Positions 7,253-15,074 of a stretch of 26,949 bases of DNA are shown in pieces. The notes beneath the pieces were generated by a model. The model was not told where the DNA came from. It did not search any database and saw only the letters and a program-made list of their open reading frames with translations. A program made the position numbers and the translations under genes. How positions within the stretch are numbered: the first letter of the stretch is position 1; each line of letters begins with the position of its first letter. The stretch lies in contig DGSB01000071.1 of NCBI GenBank assembly GCA_002390045.1, positions 1 through 26,949 of the forward strand, written 5' to 3'. Source of the stretch: Fibrobacter sp. UBA4373 (lineage in GTDB: Bacteria; Fibrobacterota; Fibrobacteria; Fibrobacterales; Fibrobacteraceae).

Positions 7253-9202
7253 TTATTTGGTTGCGCTAAACAGCATCATCAAGAAGATGTAGCTCATCTT
7301 TTCCTGGGTCATGTTCGGGAAAACTCCGTTGATGGTCGGATCCGGGAAGATGATGTATTTAGATGCGTTTTCAGGATCGAGGTTGCCGTTTTTGAATTCT
7401 TCGACAAACTTCGTGAGCGAAACGGTCGTGTTGCCTTCAGAATCCGTGAAGTGGAAAACGGTTGGAACGAGATCCTCGCTAAGAGATGCGAATAACATTT
7501 CTTCATTTTCGGTTTCGATGCAGTATTTTTCCGAAAGGCCGAACAGAGCTTGTGCAAGTCCAAAGCTTGCGGGACCGGTTACGTTTTTGAATGCGACTTT
7601 GCAGTCGTCATAAAGGTCGCCTTCTGTGATATTTTTCCATACGAGAGTTGCTTGACCGGGGTTGGTTTCGGTATAGTAAATAAGCGAACTATCGTTTTCG
7701 AAAATAACGTCTGTGATGGTGTCGAAATTGACCATGATTCGTTGCTTGAGATCCATTTGGGCTAAGTTGATTGCGTCAGGCGTATTAAAATCCGGAGTCC
7801 ATGTGTATAAGCTAGAGTCCTCCATGAAGTCAAACCATTCGTCCATAGGAAGCAACTTGTAATACGGGAGGTAGTCCTGAATACCGTCGACAATGCCGAA
7901 GAATTTTTTCGGGCAGATTTCAAGAGTCATGTCTTCACCGAGATTGACAGTAACGGATGTACGAATGATTTTTTGAGCGGAGCTGAGAGCGTCGATAGCC
8001 TTTTTGACATCCGACTTGGAAATATCGCCCATTTCGCCGTTGCTGATTGCAAGGGCTGCGGAAGTGGCTTTCTTTTTCGCATCTGCGCTGTCCAAAAGTG
8101 TCTGGAGACCGTTTTTCACGTTACCCACGGCGCTGTCGAGCAAGTCCGGAATGGCGGTATACTTGGTTCTCCAAGATTGCTTGATGCTGAGGAAATTCGT
8201 TTCGGTGCTTAAAAGGGAAAGAGCATGATCCACAGCATTTGAATAGAGGCGAGCTTTGGTGCTGTCTGTCGTGTTGTAGCTGGAAGTTCTCAAAGACTGG
8301 ATCCAGTTGTAAGAACCGTCGAGCGATGCATCGAGATCGTGAGAGGCAAGAATTGTAAGAGCTGCTTCAGTTGCCTGGAGTGCGCCTGCGGTAAGTTGGA
8401 ATTCTCCCTTGCCCAAGGAGAATTCAATTCCGTCGGCTTCGTAAACGTAATAGAAGTCGTTGTCGATTAAATTCTTGAAAATTTTAAGGGACTGCTGCAC
8501 AGTCGGGAGTGCGTTCGATTCAACGATACCTTGAATGCGGTCCGTAATCAGAGTCGTGTTGGCCTGGATTGCGGTCTTGACGACTTCGCTTGCGTAGTTT
8601 TCTGCCTGATAGATGTTGATCAAAGCTCTTTTTTGGTTGGAGCTTCCGTTTAAAAGCGTGTCGATAATCGTGTTGAGCTCTGCATCGTTCAGAAGGTTTA
8701 CAATGCTGACGAGAGCGTAACCGAGCTGAGCTTCGCAGTTGCCCGGCTGACTTTCGAGAGCGGAACTGAAGAGTTCTGTTGCATTAGCGATTTCGGACTG
8801 GAAATTCTTGTAGTTTTCGACAGTTTTGAGAGCGAATTCGCTCGAATAAACCATGTTCATGAATGCTGCGGTAGCTTCAGAAATCTGTGCCTGGAGCTTT
8901 GCGTCTTTAGCTGTTTCGCAGTTGCTTATATCGAGTTCTTCTACAGAGCTCGAAGAAGAGCTTCCTTTGGAGTCGGAAGACTTGTCCTTGGAAGCGGAAG
9001 AAGATTCCTTGGAATCTGAAGACTTATCCTTGGAAGCGGAAGAGGTTTCCTTGGAATCCGAAGACTTATCCTTGGAAGTGGATGAGATTTCTTCGGCGAC
9101 AGAAGAAGAACTGTCATTGTCCGATGCGCTCGAAGAATTGTCGCAACCGAAGATAATGGCACAAGAGGCTACGATTAGCCCCAGAAAACGGAAATGTTTC
9201 AT
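7253..9202 (-). CDS. Large lipoprotein with repeat-rich Ser/Lys/Asp linker, function unknown
   Basis: Predicted lipoprotein of 649 residues. The frame is open upstream to 9415, but ATG 9202 has a strong GGAGG 5 bases ahead and opens a lipoprotein signal (MKHFRFLGLIVASCAIIFGC). Lipidation is possible at Cys20 (IFGC) or Cys14 (VASC). Residues 21 to about 90 are a low-complexity linker built on a 14-residue repeat (SKDKSSDSK plus five Ser-rich residues), a surface-tether style common in Fibrobacter. The remainder is alpha-helical and soluble. A segment near residues 140-175 (ALESQPGNCEAQLGYALVS) resembles a TPR helix pair. The rest matches nothing I know. It is the first gene of a pair with the beta-barrel candidate 10 bases downstream. 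The roughly 100-base gap before trxB suggests its own promoter. Confidence 0.8.
   Translation of the reverse strand: MKHFRFLGLIVASCAIIFGCDNSSSASDNDSSSSVAEEISSTSKDKSSDSKETSSASKDKSSDSKESSSASKDKSSDSKGSSSSSSVEELDISNCETAKDAKLQAQISEATAAFMNMVYSSEFALKTVENYKNFQSEIANATELFSSALESQPGNCEAQLGYALVSIVNLLNDAELNTIIDTLLNGSSNQKRALINIYQAENYASEVVKTAIQANTTLITDRIQGIVESNALPTVQQSLKIFKNLIDNDFYYVYEADGIEFSLGKGEFQLTAGALQATEAALTILASHDLDASLDGSYNWIQSLRTSSYNTTDSTKARLYSNAVDHALSLLSTETNFLSIKQSWRTKYTAIPDLLDSAVGNVKNGLQTLLDSADAKKKATSAALAISNGEMGDISKSDVKKAIDALSSAQKIIRTSVTVNLGEDMTLEICPKKFFGIVDGIQDYLPYYKLLPMDEWFDFMEDSSLYTWTPDFNTPDAINLAQMDLKQRIMVNFDTITDVIFENDSSLIYYTETNPGQATLVWKNITEGDLYDDCKVAFKNVTGPASFGLAQALFGLSEKYCIETENEEMLFASLSEDLVPTVFHFTDSEGNTTVSLTKFVEEFKNGNLDPENASKYIIFPDPTINGVFPNMTQEKMSYIFLMMLFSATK
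8961..9087. repeat. 42-bp in-frame tandem repeat in lipoprotein linker
   Basis: Two full units (8976-9017 and 9018-9059), a third partial unit from 9060 and a partial lead-in from 8961. Each unit encodes 14 residues of the Ser/Lys/Asp linker. The units differ at only a few positions, so recent expansion or contraction by slippage is likely. The period is a multiple of three, so changes in copy number would alter linker length without breaking the frame. Confidence 0.9.
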
Positions 9203-9306
9203 AAGAACCTCCATGAATACATGTTTCCCCGCAGTGAATTGCAAGAGAAACTTAGAAAAAAACTGCCTATTTGAAAGACTGTTTGATATAGAAAGTTTCA
9301 AAAAAC

Positions 9307-10233
9307 TTACGAATTTGAAGAAACGGCTGCGTTGATATACTTCCAGGCGGCGACGGCGGCATTTGCGCCGTCCGCGATTGCCGTAGTCAGCTGGCGAACA
9401 TCCTTTTTTCGGCAATCGCCTGCGACAAAAATCCCGGGGAATTTTGTCGCGCCGCTTTCATTCGAAATAAAGTATCCGTTTTCGTCCAAATCCGTTATTT
9501 GGTTGAAAATGCCGTTGTTTGGAACTTGCCCGATGGCGATGAATGCGGCATCGGTTTTTAAGAGCTTTTCGGATCCGTTAAGCTTATCGGTATAACGGAT
9601 GGCTGTCAAGTTTCCGGAACCTTGAAATTCTTCGATGTTCACGTTCGGAAGCCATAAAATGTTCGGGATGCTCCTTGCGCGGTCCATCAAACTTTCATCC
9701 GCACGGAATTCGTCGCGGCGATGTAAAATGGTTACTTCCGAAGCGATTGCCGAAAGGTAAATGGCGTCGGTTAAAGCTGTATTTCCACCACCGATCACTG
9801 CGACCGGTCGTCCTTTGAAAAAGGCTCCGTCACAGAGCGCGCAGTAAGAAATTCCGTGTCCTTGGAATTCATCTTCTCCCGGAACGTTCAAAAGGCGGTG
9901 TTTAGCGCCCGTGGCAAGAATCACGGCACGCGATTCAAAATCCCCGTCTTCGGTCACGACAATGTGCGTCCCGTTTTCGCCCTTTTCAATTCGAAGAACC
10001 GCCGACAGTTCGAACTCCACCCCGAGCGACGAAACCTGTTCGTACAAATTATCGGCAAAGCTCATCCCGCTCATTTTGGCTATGCCCGGATAATTTTCCA
10101 CAAGCGGCGATTTGGCGATTTGACCGCCGATCCCTTCGGCATCGATGATCTTAACCGTCTTCCCTGCCCGCGCGGCGTAAAGGGCTGCGGTTAACCCTGC
10201 TGGACCTGCTCCAACAACAATCAGATCCGTCAT
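9307..10233 (-). CDS. trxB: Thioredoxin-disulfide reductase
   Basis: FAD/NADPH-dependent reductase of 308 residues, the normal length for low-molecular-weight TrxB. The N-terminal FAD site is VGAGPAGLTAALYAARAG. The redox-active pair is YCALCDGAFF (CxxC as CALC, near residues 134-143). The NADPH site is VIGGGNTALTDAIYLS (near 148-163). The C-terminal FAD motif is FVAGDCRKKDVRQLTTAIADG. It starts 3 bases downstream of the nrdD stop and is clearly in the nrdG-nrdD operon. Because NrdD carries a fused redoxin domain, this enzyme is the obvious candidate to recycle that domain with NADPH. That link is inferred from gene context. Confidence 0.95.
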   Translation of the reverse strand: MTDLIVVGAGPAGLTAALYAARAGKTVKIIDAEGIGGQIAKSPLVENYPGIAKMSGMSFADNLYEQVSSLGVEFELSAVLRIEKGENGTHIVVTEDGDFESRAVILATGAKHRLLNVPGEDEFQGHGISYCALCDGAFFKGRPVAVIGGGNTALTDAIYLSAIASEVTILHRRDEFRADESLMDRARSIPNILWLPNVNIEEFQGSGNLTAIRYTDKLNGSEKLLKTDAAFIAIGQVPNNGIFNQITDLDENGYFISNESGATKFPGIFVAGDCRKKDVRQLTTAIADGANAAVAAWKYINAAVSSNS

Positions 10234-10236
10234 CCG

Positions 10237-12612
10237 CTAGCCCTTCACGAACTTTTTAATGTTCGATACGTTCTGGATGCGCTCCACAGAATCTCCGTCC
10301 ACAACAACTAAAGTAGGAGCCTGCTTCACATCGAATTTTTTGGTCAGATCCACATCGACTTCGGCGTCCACGACTTTATACGCATAATGACCGCTGTCGA
10401 GAATGGACTTGGCCATTTTGCAGTTCGGGCAAGTCTTGGTGGTAAAGAGCATCGCGATTTTTCCCATATCGGCGCTGACCGGAGCTGCGGTAGGCGCGGA
10501 AGAAGCCTGAGCCGTTTCACGGGTAATCGTGTGCGAAAGCTTCGAAGATTCTGGCTTGTAAACCTGTCGATCGTTGAATTCTTGCAGCTTTCCGTCGTTC
10601 CAGTTTTTGACCGGGCGGTAGTAGCCGGTAATGCGGCTCCACGTTTCGGTGGGCTTTCCGCAGTGCGGACAAACCTTTTGTTCGCCGTTCAAGTAACCGT
10701 GATCGGTGCAGATGGAATATGTCGGAGAAAGCGTGTAGTATGGAAGCTTGTAATTTTCCGCAATCTTCTTCACCAGATTGGCGGCAGACTTCCAGTCCGG
10801 CAGGCGCTCGCCGAGGAATGCGTGGAAAACGGTTCCGGAAGTGTAGAGCGTTTGCAGTTCATCTTGGACGTCGAGGGCGCTGAAGATGTCTTGCGTGTAG
10901 CCGACAGGCAAGTGCGAAGAATTGGTGTAATAAGGAGAACCGTTTTCGTTTGCGGTAATGATGTCCGGGAATTGATCCTTGTCGTGCTTTGCAAAACGGA
11001 ACGCAGTGGATTCTGCCGGAGTCGCTTCCAAATTGTAAAGGTCGCCGTACTGTTCCTGATAATCGGAAAGGCGCGATCTCATGTGGTTCAGCACTTTCTT
11101 CGCGAACTCTTGGGACTCTTTGTGGGTCAGGTCCTTGCCGATCCATTTGGCGTTGAGCGTGGCTTCGTTCATGCCCACGAGACCGATCGTGGAAAAATGG
11201 TTGTTGAAGGTTCCGAGGTAATGCTTGGTGTACGGGTAGAGGCCTTCGTTTAAGAGCTTGGTGACTGTGGTCCGTTTGACTTTCAGCGAACGGGCCGCAA
11301 TATCCATCAATTTATCGAGACGGGCAAAGAAATCATTTTCGTTGTTTGAAAGGTAGGAGCAGCGTGGAAGGTTGATGGTGACGACCCCGATGGAGCCTGT
11401 ACTTTCGCCGCTGCCGAAGTAACCGCCGGATTTTTTGCGGAGTTCACGCAGGTCGAGGCGCAGTCTGCAACACATCGATCGCACGTCGGAAGGTTCCATG
11501 TCGCTGTTGATGTAATTCGAAAAATAGGGGGTGCCGAACTTGGAGGTCATTTCGAACAGAAGACGGTTGTTTTCGGTTTCGGACCAGTCGAAGTTGCGGG
11601 TAATGGAATAGGTTGGAATCGGATACTGGAATCCGCGACCGTTGGCGTCACCTTCGAGCATCACCTCGATGAACGCCTTGTTCACCATGTCCATTTCCTT
11701 TTGGCAATCTTTATACTTGAACGGCATTTCCTTACCGCCGACAATCGCGTTCAATTCCGCAAGGTCGTTAGGGACTGTCCAGTCGAGAGTGATGTTCGAG
11801 AACGGAGCTTGCGACCCCCAGCGGGATGGCGTATTGACTCCGTAAATAAAGGATTCAATGCACTTTTTTGTCTGTTCGTACGAAAGGGAATCCGCCTTGA
11901 CGAAGGCGGAAAGGTATGTGTCAAAAGAAGAGAATGCTTGAGCGCCGGCCCATTCGTTTTGCATAATGCCGAGGAAGTTTACCATCTGGTTGCAGAGCTG
12001 TGGCAAATGCTTGGCCGGGGCGGAAGTGATTTTCCCCGGAATGCCGCCGAGACCTTCTTGGATCAGTTGTTTTAACGACCAACCGGCGCAATAGCCGGTG
12101 AGCATCGAAAGATCGTGGATATGGATGTCCGTATTGCGATGGGCATCGGCGATTTCGTTGTCGTAAATTTCGGAAAGCCAATAGTTCGCGGTAATGGCTC
12201 CGGAGTTCGAAAGAATCAAGCCGCCGACAGAATATGTTACCGTCGAATTTTCCTTGACGCGCCAGTCGGAAGTTTTTACGTAGCCGTCCACGATTTTTTT
12301 GTAATCGAGCAGGGCGGATTTCATGTTGCGGATTTTTTCGCGTTCACGGCGGTAAAGAATGTAGGCCTTCGCAACGTCTTCGTAACCCGCGCGTTGCAGA
12401 ACGCGTTCCACGCTGTCTTGCACATCTTCGACCGCGATTTTGCCGTTTTTAATTTTTTCGTTAAAATCGGCGGTAACCTTCAACGCCAAAAAGTCGATCG
12501 TGTCGTCGGTGTATTCTTTATCTTTCGCCTTAAAGGCTTTTAAAATAGCTCCACGAATTTTTTCGATGTTGAAATCGACAAGTTCTCCGTCGCGTTTGAT
12601 GACTTGGTACAT
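10237..12612 (-). CDS. nrdD: Anaerobic (class III) ribonucleotide reductase with fused C-terminal redoxin domain
   Basis: Oxygen-sensitive glycyl-radical enzyme reducing ribonucleoside triphosphates to dNTPs, 791 residues. Residues 1-95 are an ATP-cone allosteric domain (MYQVIKRDGELVDFNIEKIR). In the catalytic barrel, Cys175 (GYCAGW) and the pair Cys381-Cys382 (SMCCRLRLD) are the candidate active-site cysteines. The C-terminal metal region has CPHCG, and the glycyl-radical loop is RITGYYRPV with Gly663. After an Ala/Ser/Pro linker (about 684-717) comes an extra domain of about 74 residues with a redoxin active site CPNC (728-731) and a cis-proline motif QAPT (765-768), the fold of glutaredoxin/NrdH/thioredoxin. 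Most NrdD proteins stop soon after the glycyl loop. The fusion suggests a thioredoxin-type rather than formate-type reductant. The start has a GGGAGGGG Shine-Dalgarno. trxB follows after 3 bases. Confidence 0.96.
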   Translation of the reverse strand: MYQVIKRDGELVDFNIEKIRGAILKAFKAKDKEYTDDTIDFLALKVTADFNEKIKNGKIAVEDVQDSVERVLQRAGYEDVAKAYILYRREREKIRNMKSALLDYKKIVDGYVKTSDWRVKENSTVTYSVGGLILSNSGAITANYWLSEIYDNEIADAHRNTDIHIHDLSMLTGYCAGWSLKQLIQEGLGGIPGKITSAPAKHLPQLCNQMVNFLGIMQNEWAGAQAFSSFDTYLSAFVKADSLSYEQTKKCIESFIYGVNTPSRWGSQAPFSNITLDWTVPNDLAELNAIVGGKEMPFKYKDCQKEMDMVNKAFIEVMLEGDANGRGFQYPIPTYSITRNFDWSETENNRLLFEMTSKFGTPYFSNYINSDMEPSDVRSMCCRLRLDLRELRKKSGGYFGSGESTGSIGVVTINLPRCSYLSNNENDFFARLDKLMDIAARSLKVKRTTVTKLLNEGLYPYTKHYLGTFNNHFSTIGLVGMNEATLNAKWIGKDLTHKESQEFAKKVLNHMRSRLSDYQEQYGDLYNLEATPAESTAFRFAKHDKDQFPDIITANENGSPYYTNSSHLPVGYTQDIFSALDVQDELQTLYTSGTVFHAFLGERLPDWKSAANLVKKIAENYKLPYYTLSPTYSICTDHGYLNGEQKVCPHCGKPTETWSRITGYYRPVKNWNDGKLQEFNDRQVYKPESSKLSHTITRETAQASSAPTAAPVSADMGKIAMLFTTKTCPNCKMAKSILDSGHYAYKVVDAEVDVDLTKKFDVKQAPTLVVVDGDSVERIQNVSNIKKFVKG

Positions 12613-13340
12613 AAGGCGTCCCCTCCCTTTGCTGCAATATTTTGAACTCCGCGAAGTTCCACGTTTGGAACATAGGCTGAGACAATTTCTTTAAATAGGT
12701 TCATTTCACGGGCATCGACTGAATGCAGGTGAAGGCTGCCGACTAAGTTTCCCGAATCGACAAAGTGTTGTAAAAAGTAAGGCTCGTTTCCGCGAATCCA
12801 TTCTCCGATTCGGAAGAACGCTTCGGCGTCATGAAACTCGCGGATGACCGTGGTGCGGAATTCAAAAGGTTGCTTTCCGGAAAGCAAAAAATCGACGCTC
12901 TCTTCGACAGCGGTTATGCTGAGGTTTTGAATTCCGACGGTTTTGCCGTAACGCTCCGGAGAATTCTTGATATCCATGGCCACGTAGTCTAAGAGGCCTT
13001 CTTCGGAAAGTTTACGCAAACGTTCCGGAAAGGTCCCGTTCGTGTCGAGCTTCACCAAAAATTCCTTTTCATGGATCTGGCGAATGAAATCCTCTATACC
13101 CGGCTGCATAAGAGCCTCACCGCCCGAGATGCAAACTCCGTCCAGAATTCCTTTTCGCTTGTCTAAAAAAAAGAAAAAGTCTTCGAGAGAAATTTCGGGC
13201 GACCCAAACTGGTGAGGAAGTACTAGGGACGCGTTATGGCAAAATGGACAACGAAAGTTACAGCCCCGAGTGAACACGGTGCAAGCGAGCTTGGCCGGGT
13301 AGTCGAGAAGTGTTAATCGTTGCAGTCCCTGAATCTCCAT
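12540..13340 (-). CDS. nrdG: Radical SAM activase of the anaerobic ribonucleotide reductase
   Basis: Iron-sulfur/S-adenosylmethionine enzyme that installs the glycyl radical on NrdD, 266 residues. ATG 13340 (MEIQGLQRLTLLDYPAKLA) is chosen because activases begin this way; a GTG at 13388 is an alternative. The cluster motif CNFRCPFC (CxxxCxxC) follows at about residues 28-35, and CISGGEALMQPG matches the GGE region. The Shine-Dalgarno is poor. The last roughly 35 residues, after VPNVELRG, look unlike the family. They are read through the nrdD ribosome-binding site and 73 bases into nrdD, so the C-terminus may be a run-on tail. The operon order nrdG-nrdD-trxB is opposite to the common nrdDG. 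Two NrdR-like boxes lie 45-91 bases upstream. Confidence 0.9.
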   Translation of the reverse strand: MEIQGLQRLTLLDYPAKLACTVFTRGCNFRCPFCHNASLVLPHQFGSPEISLEDFFFFLDKRKGILDGVCISGGEALMQPGIEDFIRQIHEKEFLVKLDTNGTFPERLRKLSEEGLLDYVAMDIKNSPERYGKTVGIQNLSITAVEESVDFLLSGKQPFEFRTTVIREFHDAEAFFRIGEWIRGNEPYFLQHFVDSGNLVGSLHLHSVDAREMNLFKEIVSAYVPNVELRGVQNIAAKGGDALCTKSSNATENLSISTSKKFVELF

Positions 13341-13384
13341 ACAAGGAATAGTAATAAATCCTTGTTCAAGAAGCAAGTAAAAAT

Positions 13385-13431
13385 ACACAACATTTTGTAT
13401 ACGTAAAGAAACTTAACCCAATTTATGGGGT
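13385..13431 (-). promoter_or_regulatory. Tandem NrdR boxes upstream of nrdG-nrdD-trxB
   Basis: Two 16-bp palindromes on the minus strand: ACCCCATAAATTGGGT (13431-13416) and ATACAAAATGTTGTGT (13400-13385). Against the commonly quoted NrdR box (ACACWATATATWGTGT) I count 12/16 and 13/16 matches. The spacer is 15 bp, giving a 31-bp repeat distance (about three helical turns), the arrangement known for NrdR operators. A weak promoter can be drawn inside: -35-like TTGGGT (13421-13416), a 16-bp gap, and -10-like TACAAA (13399-13394). NrdR represses ribonucleotide reductase genes when dATP is abundant; no nrdR gene is in the window. Confidence 0.75.
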
Positions 13432-13574
13432 AAGTTGTTGATTCTTAAAGATTTAGGATGACTTTGTTGAAAGCTTTTTGTAAGTAAATTGTAAACGTTT
13501 AGAAACGAACACAATTTAGCTCCCTGATGGGTATCTGAGGAGCGATAAAGGGAGCGTGGCGTAATGGCCGTGGA

Positions 13575-14987
13575 TTATGCTTTGACGTCTAACAGGTGCT
13601 TGCGCCATTTACCGCTCTTCCAGCGGTAGAAGAAAATCAACGGTGCTGTACTGTAAACGGCAACGACTGCAATCCATGCATAATGCGCCGGCAAATGGAA
13701 AATGTAGGCGGCAACGTAGAGAGATCCTGCCACGCCCCAGTTCATGATGGCGCTTGCAAACATCACCCATAAGGTGTCCCCGGCTCCGCGGAGGGCCCCT
13801 GCGTAAATGACGAGCAGCACTTCCACAAAAATATAGAGGGTTGCAAAACGCAGCATAAAAAGGCTCATGGGGCGTGCGCTTTCAAAAATTTCGATTGCAG
13901 ATGCCGTCGCGCTTGCGTCTGGCCTAAAAATATCGGTTAAAACTCCGGGTAAAAAGATGAACAAAATGCCGATAAAAGCGGAATATGCCCACCCGATTCG
14001 AAGACCGGAATATGTGGAACGTTTAGCGGCAGCGCCTTCTTTTGCGCCCACGTAACGGCCGACAAGGCTTGTCGCCGCGATTTCAAGACCCATCAAAGGC
14101 ACGTAGGCGACCATGTCCCAGTTAAACATGACGGAAGAAGCTGTAGCGGCTTCAGGTCCAAGGGCGTGGAACATCAGAATCAAAAGCTGGAATGCGGACA
14201 TGTTCAGGAACATTTCTACACCGGACGGAAGGCCCTTTTTTAACAGTTCCCGAGTGAGAGGCCAATTAAAGGCGAAGGACCTTCTGGTCGCGAAACGTTC
14301 ACTACAAGATTTTCCAAAAAATTTGGTAAAGAGAATCGCGGTAGAGACGAGGTTCCCGATCAGCGTTCCGTAGGCGGCGCCTGCGATGCCGAAGGCTGGA
14401 ATCGGGCCTATGCCGAAGATTAAGACGAAGTTGCAAAGCACGTTCACGATCATGCCTGCAAAAGCCGCCTTCATGACGATTTTGGTTTCGCCAATGCCAC
14501 TAAAAAAACATGGGGCGGCGTTACGCACCAGGTTGATGATTCCACCGAACATCAAAATGTTGAAGTAAGTTTTTTGGTATTGCAATTGGTCGGCAGGGAG
14601 GTTTTCCATGCCAAAAATCAAATGCCCGATAGGAATTGTCAAATACAGGAGCGGAACGCAAATGAGCGACAGGTAGATGGCCTGCATAAAGACTTTGGCG
14701 CAGTCGCCATGCTTTTTGGCACCGAGACGCTGTGCGACCATGGCGGTCGTGTAGCTGATGGCTCCCGTAAAGAATGTAATCAGCGCGAGTTGAACTGCCC
14801 CTGCGCCTAGGGCTGCGTTCATTTCGGCAGGTCCGAGCTTTGAAAGGAAAAGCCTGTCGATAAAGGTCATGAATGTGTCGAAGCTCATCGAAAGGAGCAT
14901 CGGCAGGGCGATGGCAAAAACATCCTTGACGTCACCGTTCTTTTTGAATTTCCCTGGCTTGTATAACTTGTTGAAAAATGTAAACAT
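13575..14987 (-). CDS. MATE family efflux transporter
   Basis: Multidrug and toxin extrusion (MATE) protein of 470 residues with about 12 transmembrane helices in two homologous halves. These begin near residues 18 (DVFAIALPMLLSMSFDTFM) and 247 (ELLKKGLPSGVEMFLNMS). The family-typical segment MVAQRLGAKKHGD lies in the first half and LVGRYVGAKEGAAAKRSTY in the second. It would use a Na+ or H+ gradient to export organic cations or drugs; the substrate cannot be told from sequence. The start ATG 14987 has a moderate AGAG ahead of it. It stands alone, with about 230 bases before the nrd operon and 87 bases after the CDF transporter gene. Confidence 0.93.
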   Translation of the reverse strand: MFTFFNKLYKPGKFKKNGDVKDVFAIALPMLLSMSFDTFMTFIDRLFLSKLGPAEMNAALGAGAVQLALITFFTGAISYTTAMVAQRLGAKKHGDCAKVFMQAIYLSLICVPLLYLTIPIGHLIFGMENLPADQLQYQKTYFNILMFGGIINLVRNAAPCFFSGIGETKIVMKAAFAGMIVNVLCNFVLIFGIGPIPAFGIAGAAYGTLIGNLVSTAILFTKFFGKSCSERFATRRSFAFNWPLTRELLKKGLPSGVEMFLNMSAFQLLILMFHALGPEAATASSVMFNWDMVAYVPLMGLEIAATSLVGRYVGAKEGAAAKRSTYSGLRIGWAYSAFIGILFIFLPGVLTDIFRPDASATASAIEIFESARPMSLFMLRFATLYIFVEVLLVIYAGALRGAGDTLWVMFASAIMNWGVAGSLYVAAYIFHLPAHYAWIAVVAVYSTAPLIFFYRWKSGKWRKHLLDVKA

Positions 14988-15074
14988 ATTCTCTAATTTA
15001 GAAAAGATGTTCGCCTAGGGGACGTTCTGCCATTGCGAGGAACACACTTGCTCCGAGCGAAGCGCGGGAGGGAA

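Noticed and set aside
8853..9335. Plus-strand frame rich in Glu, Leu and Ser
   Set aside because: It is the complement of the Ser-rich lipoprotein linker and merely mirrors the 42-bp repeat.
10387..12543. Plus-strand frames of up to 288 codons
   Set aside because: Antisense to nrdD; no ribosome-binding sites and no domain resemblance.
13519..13555. GCTCCCT / AGGGAGC hairpin after the MATE gene
   Set aside because: The loop is 23 bases and no T-run follows; could be chance.
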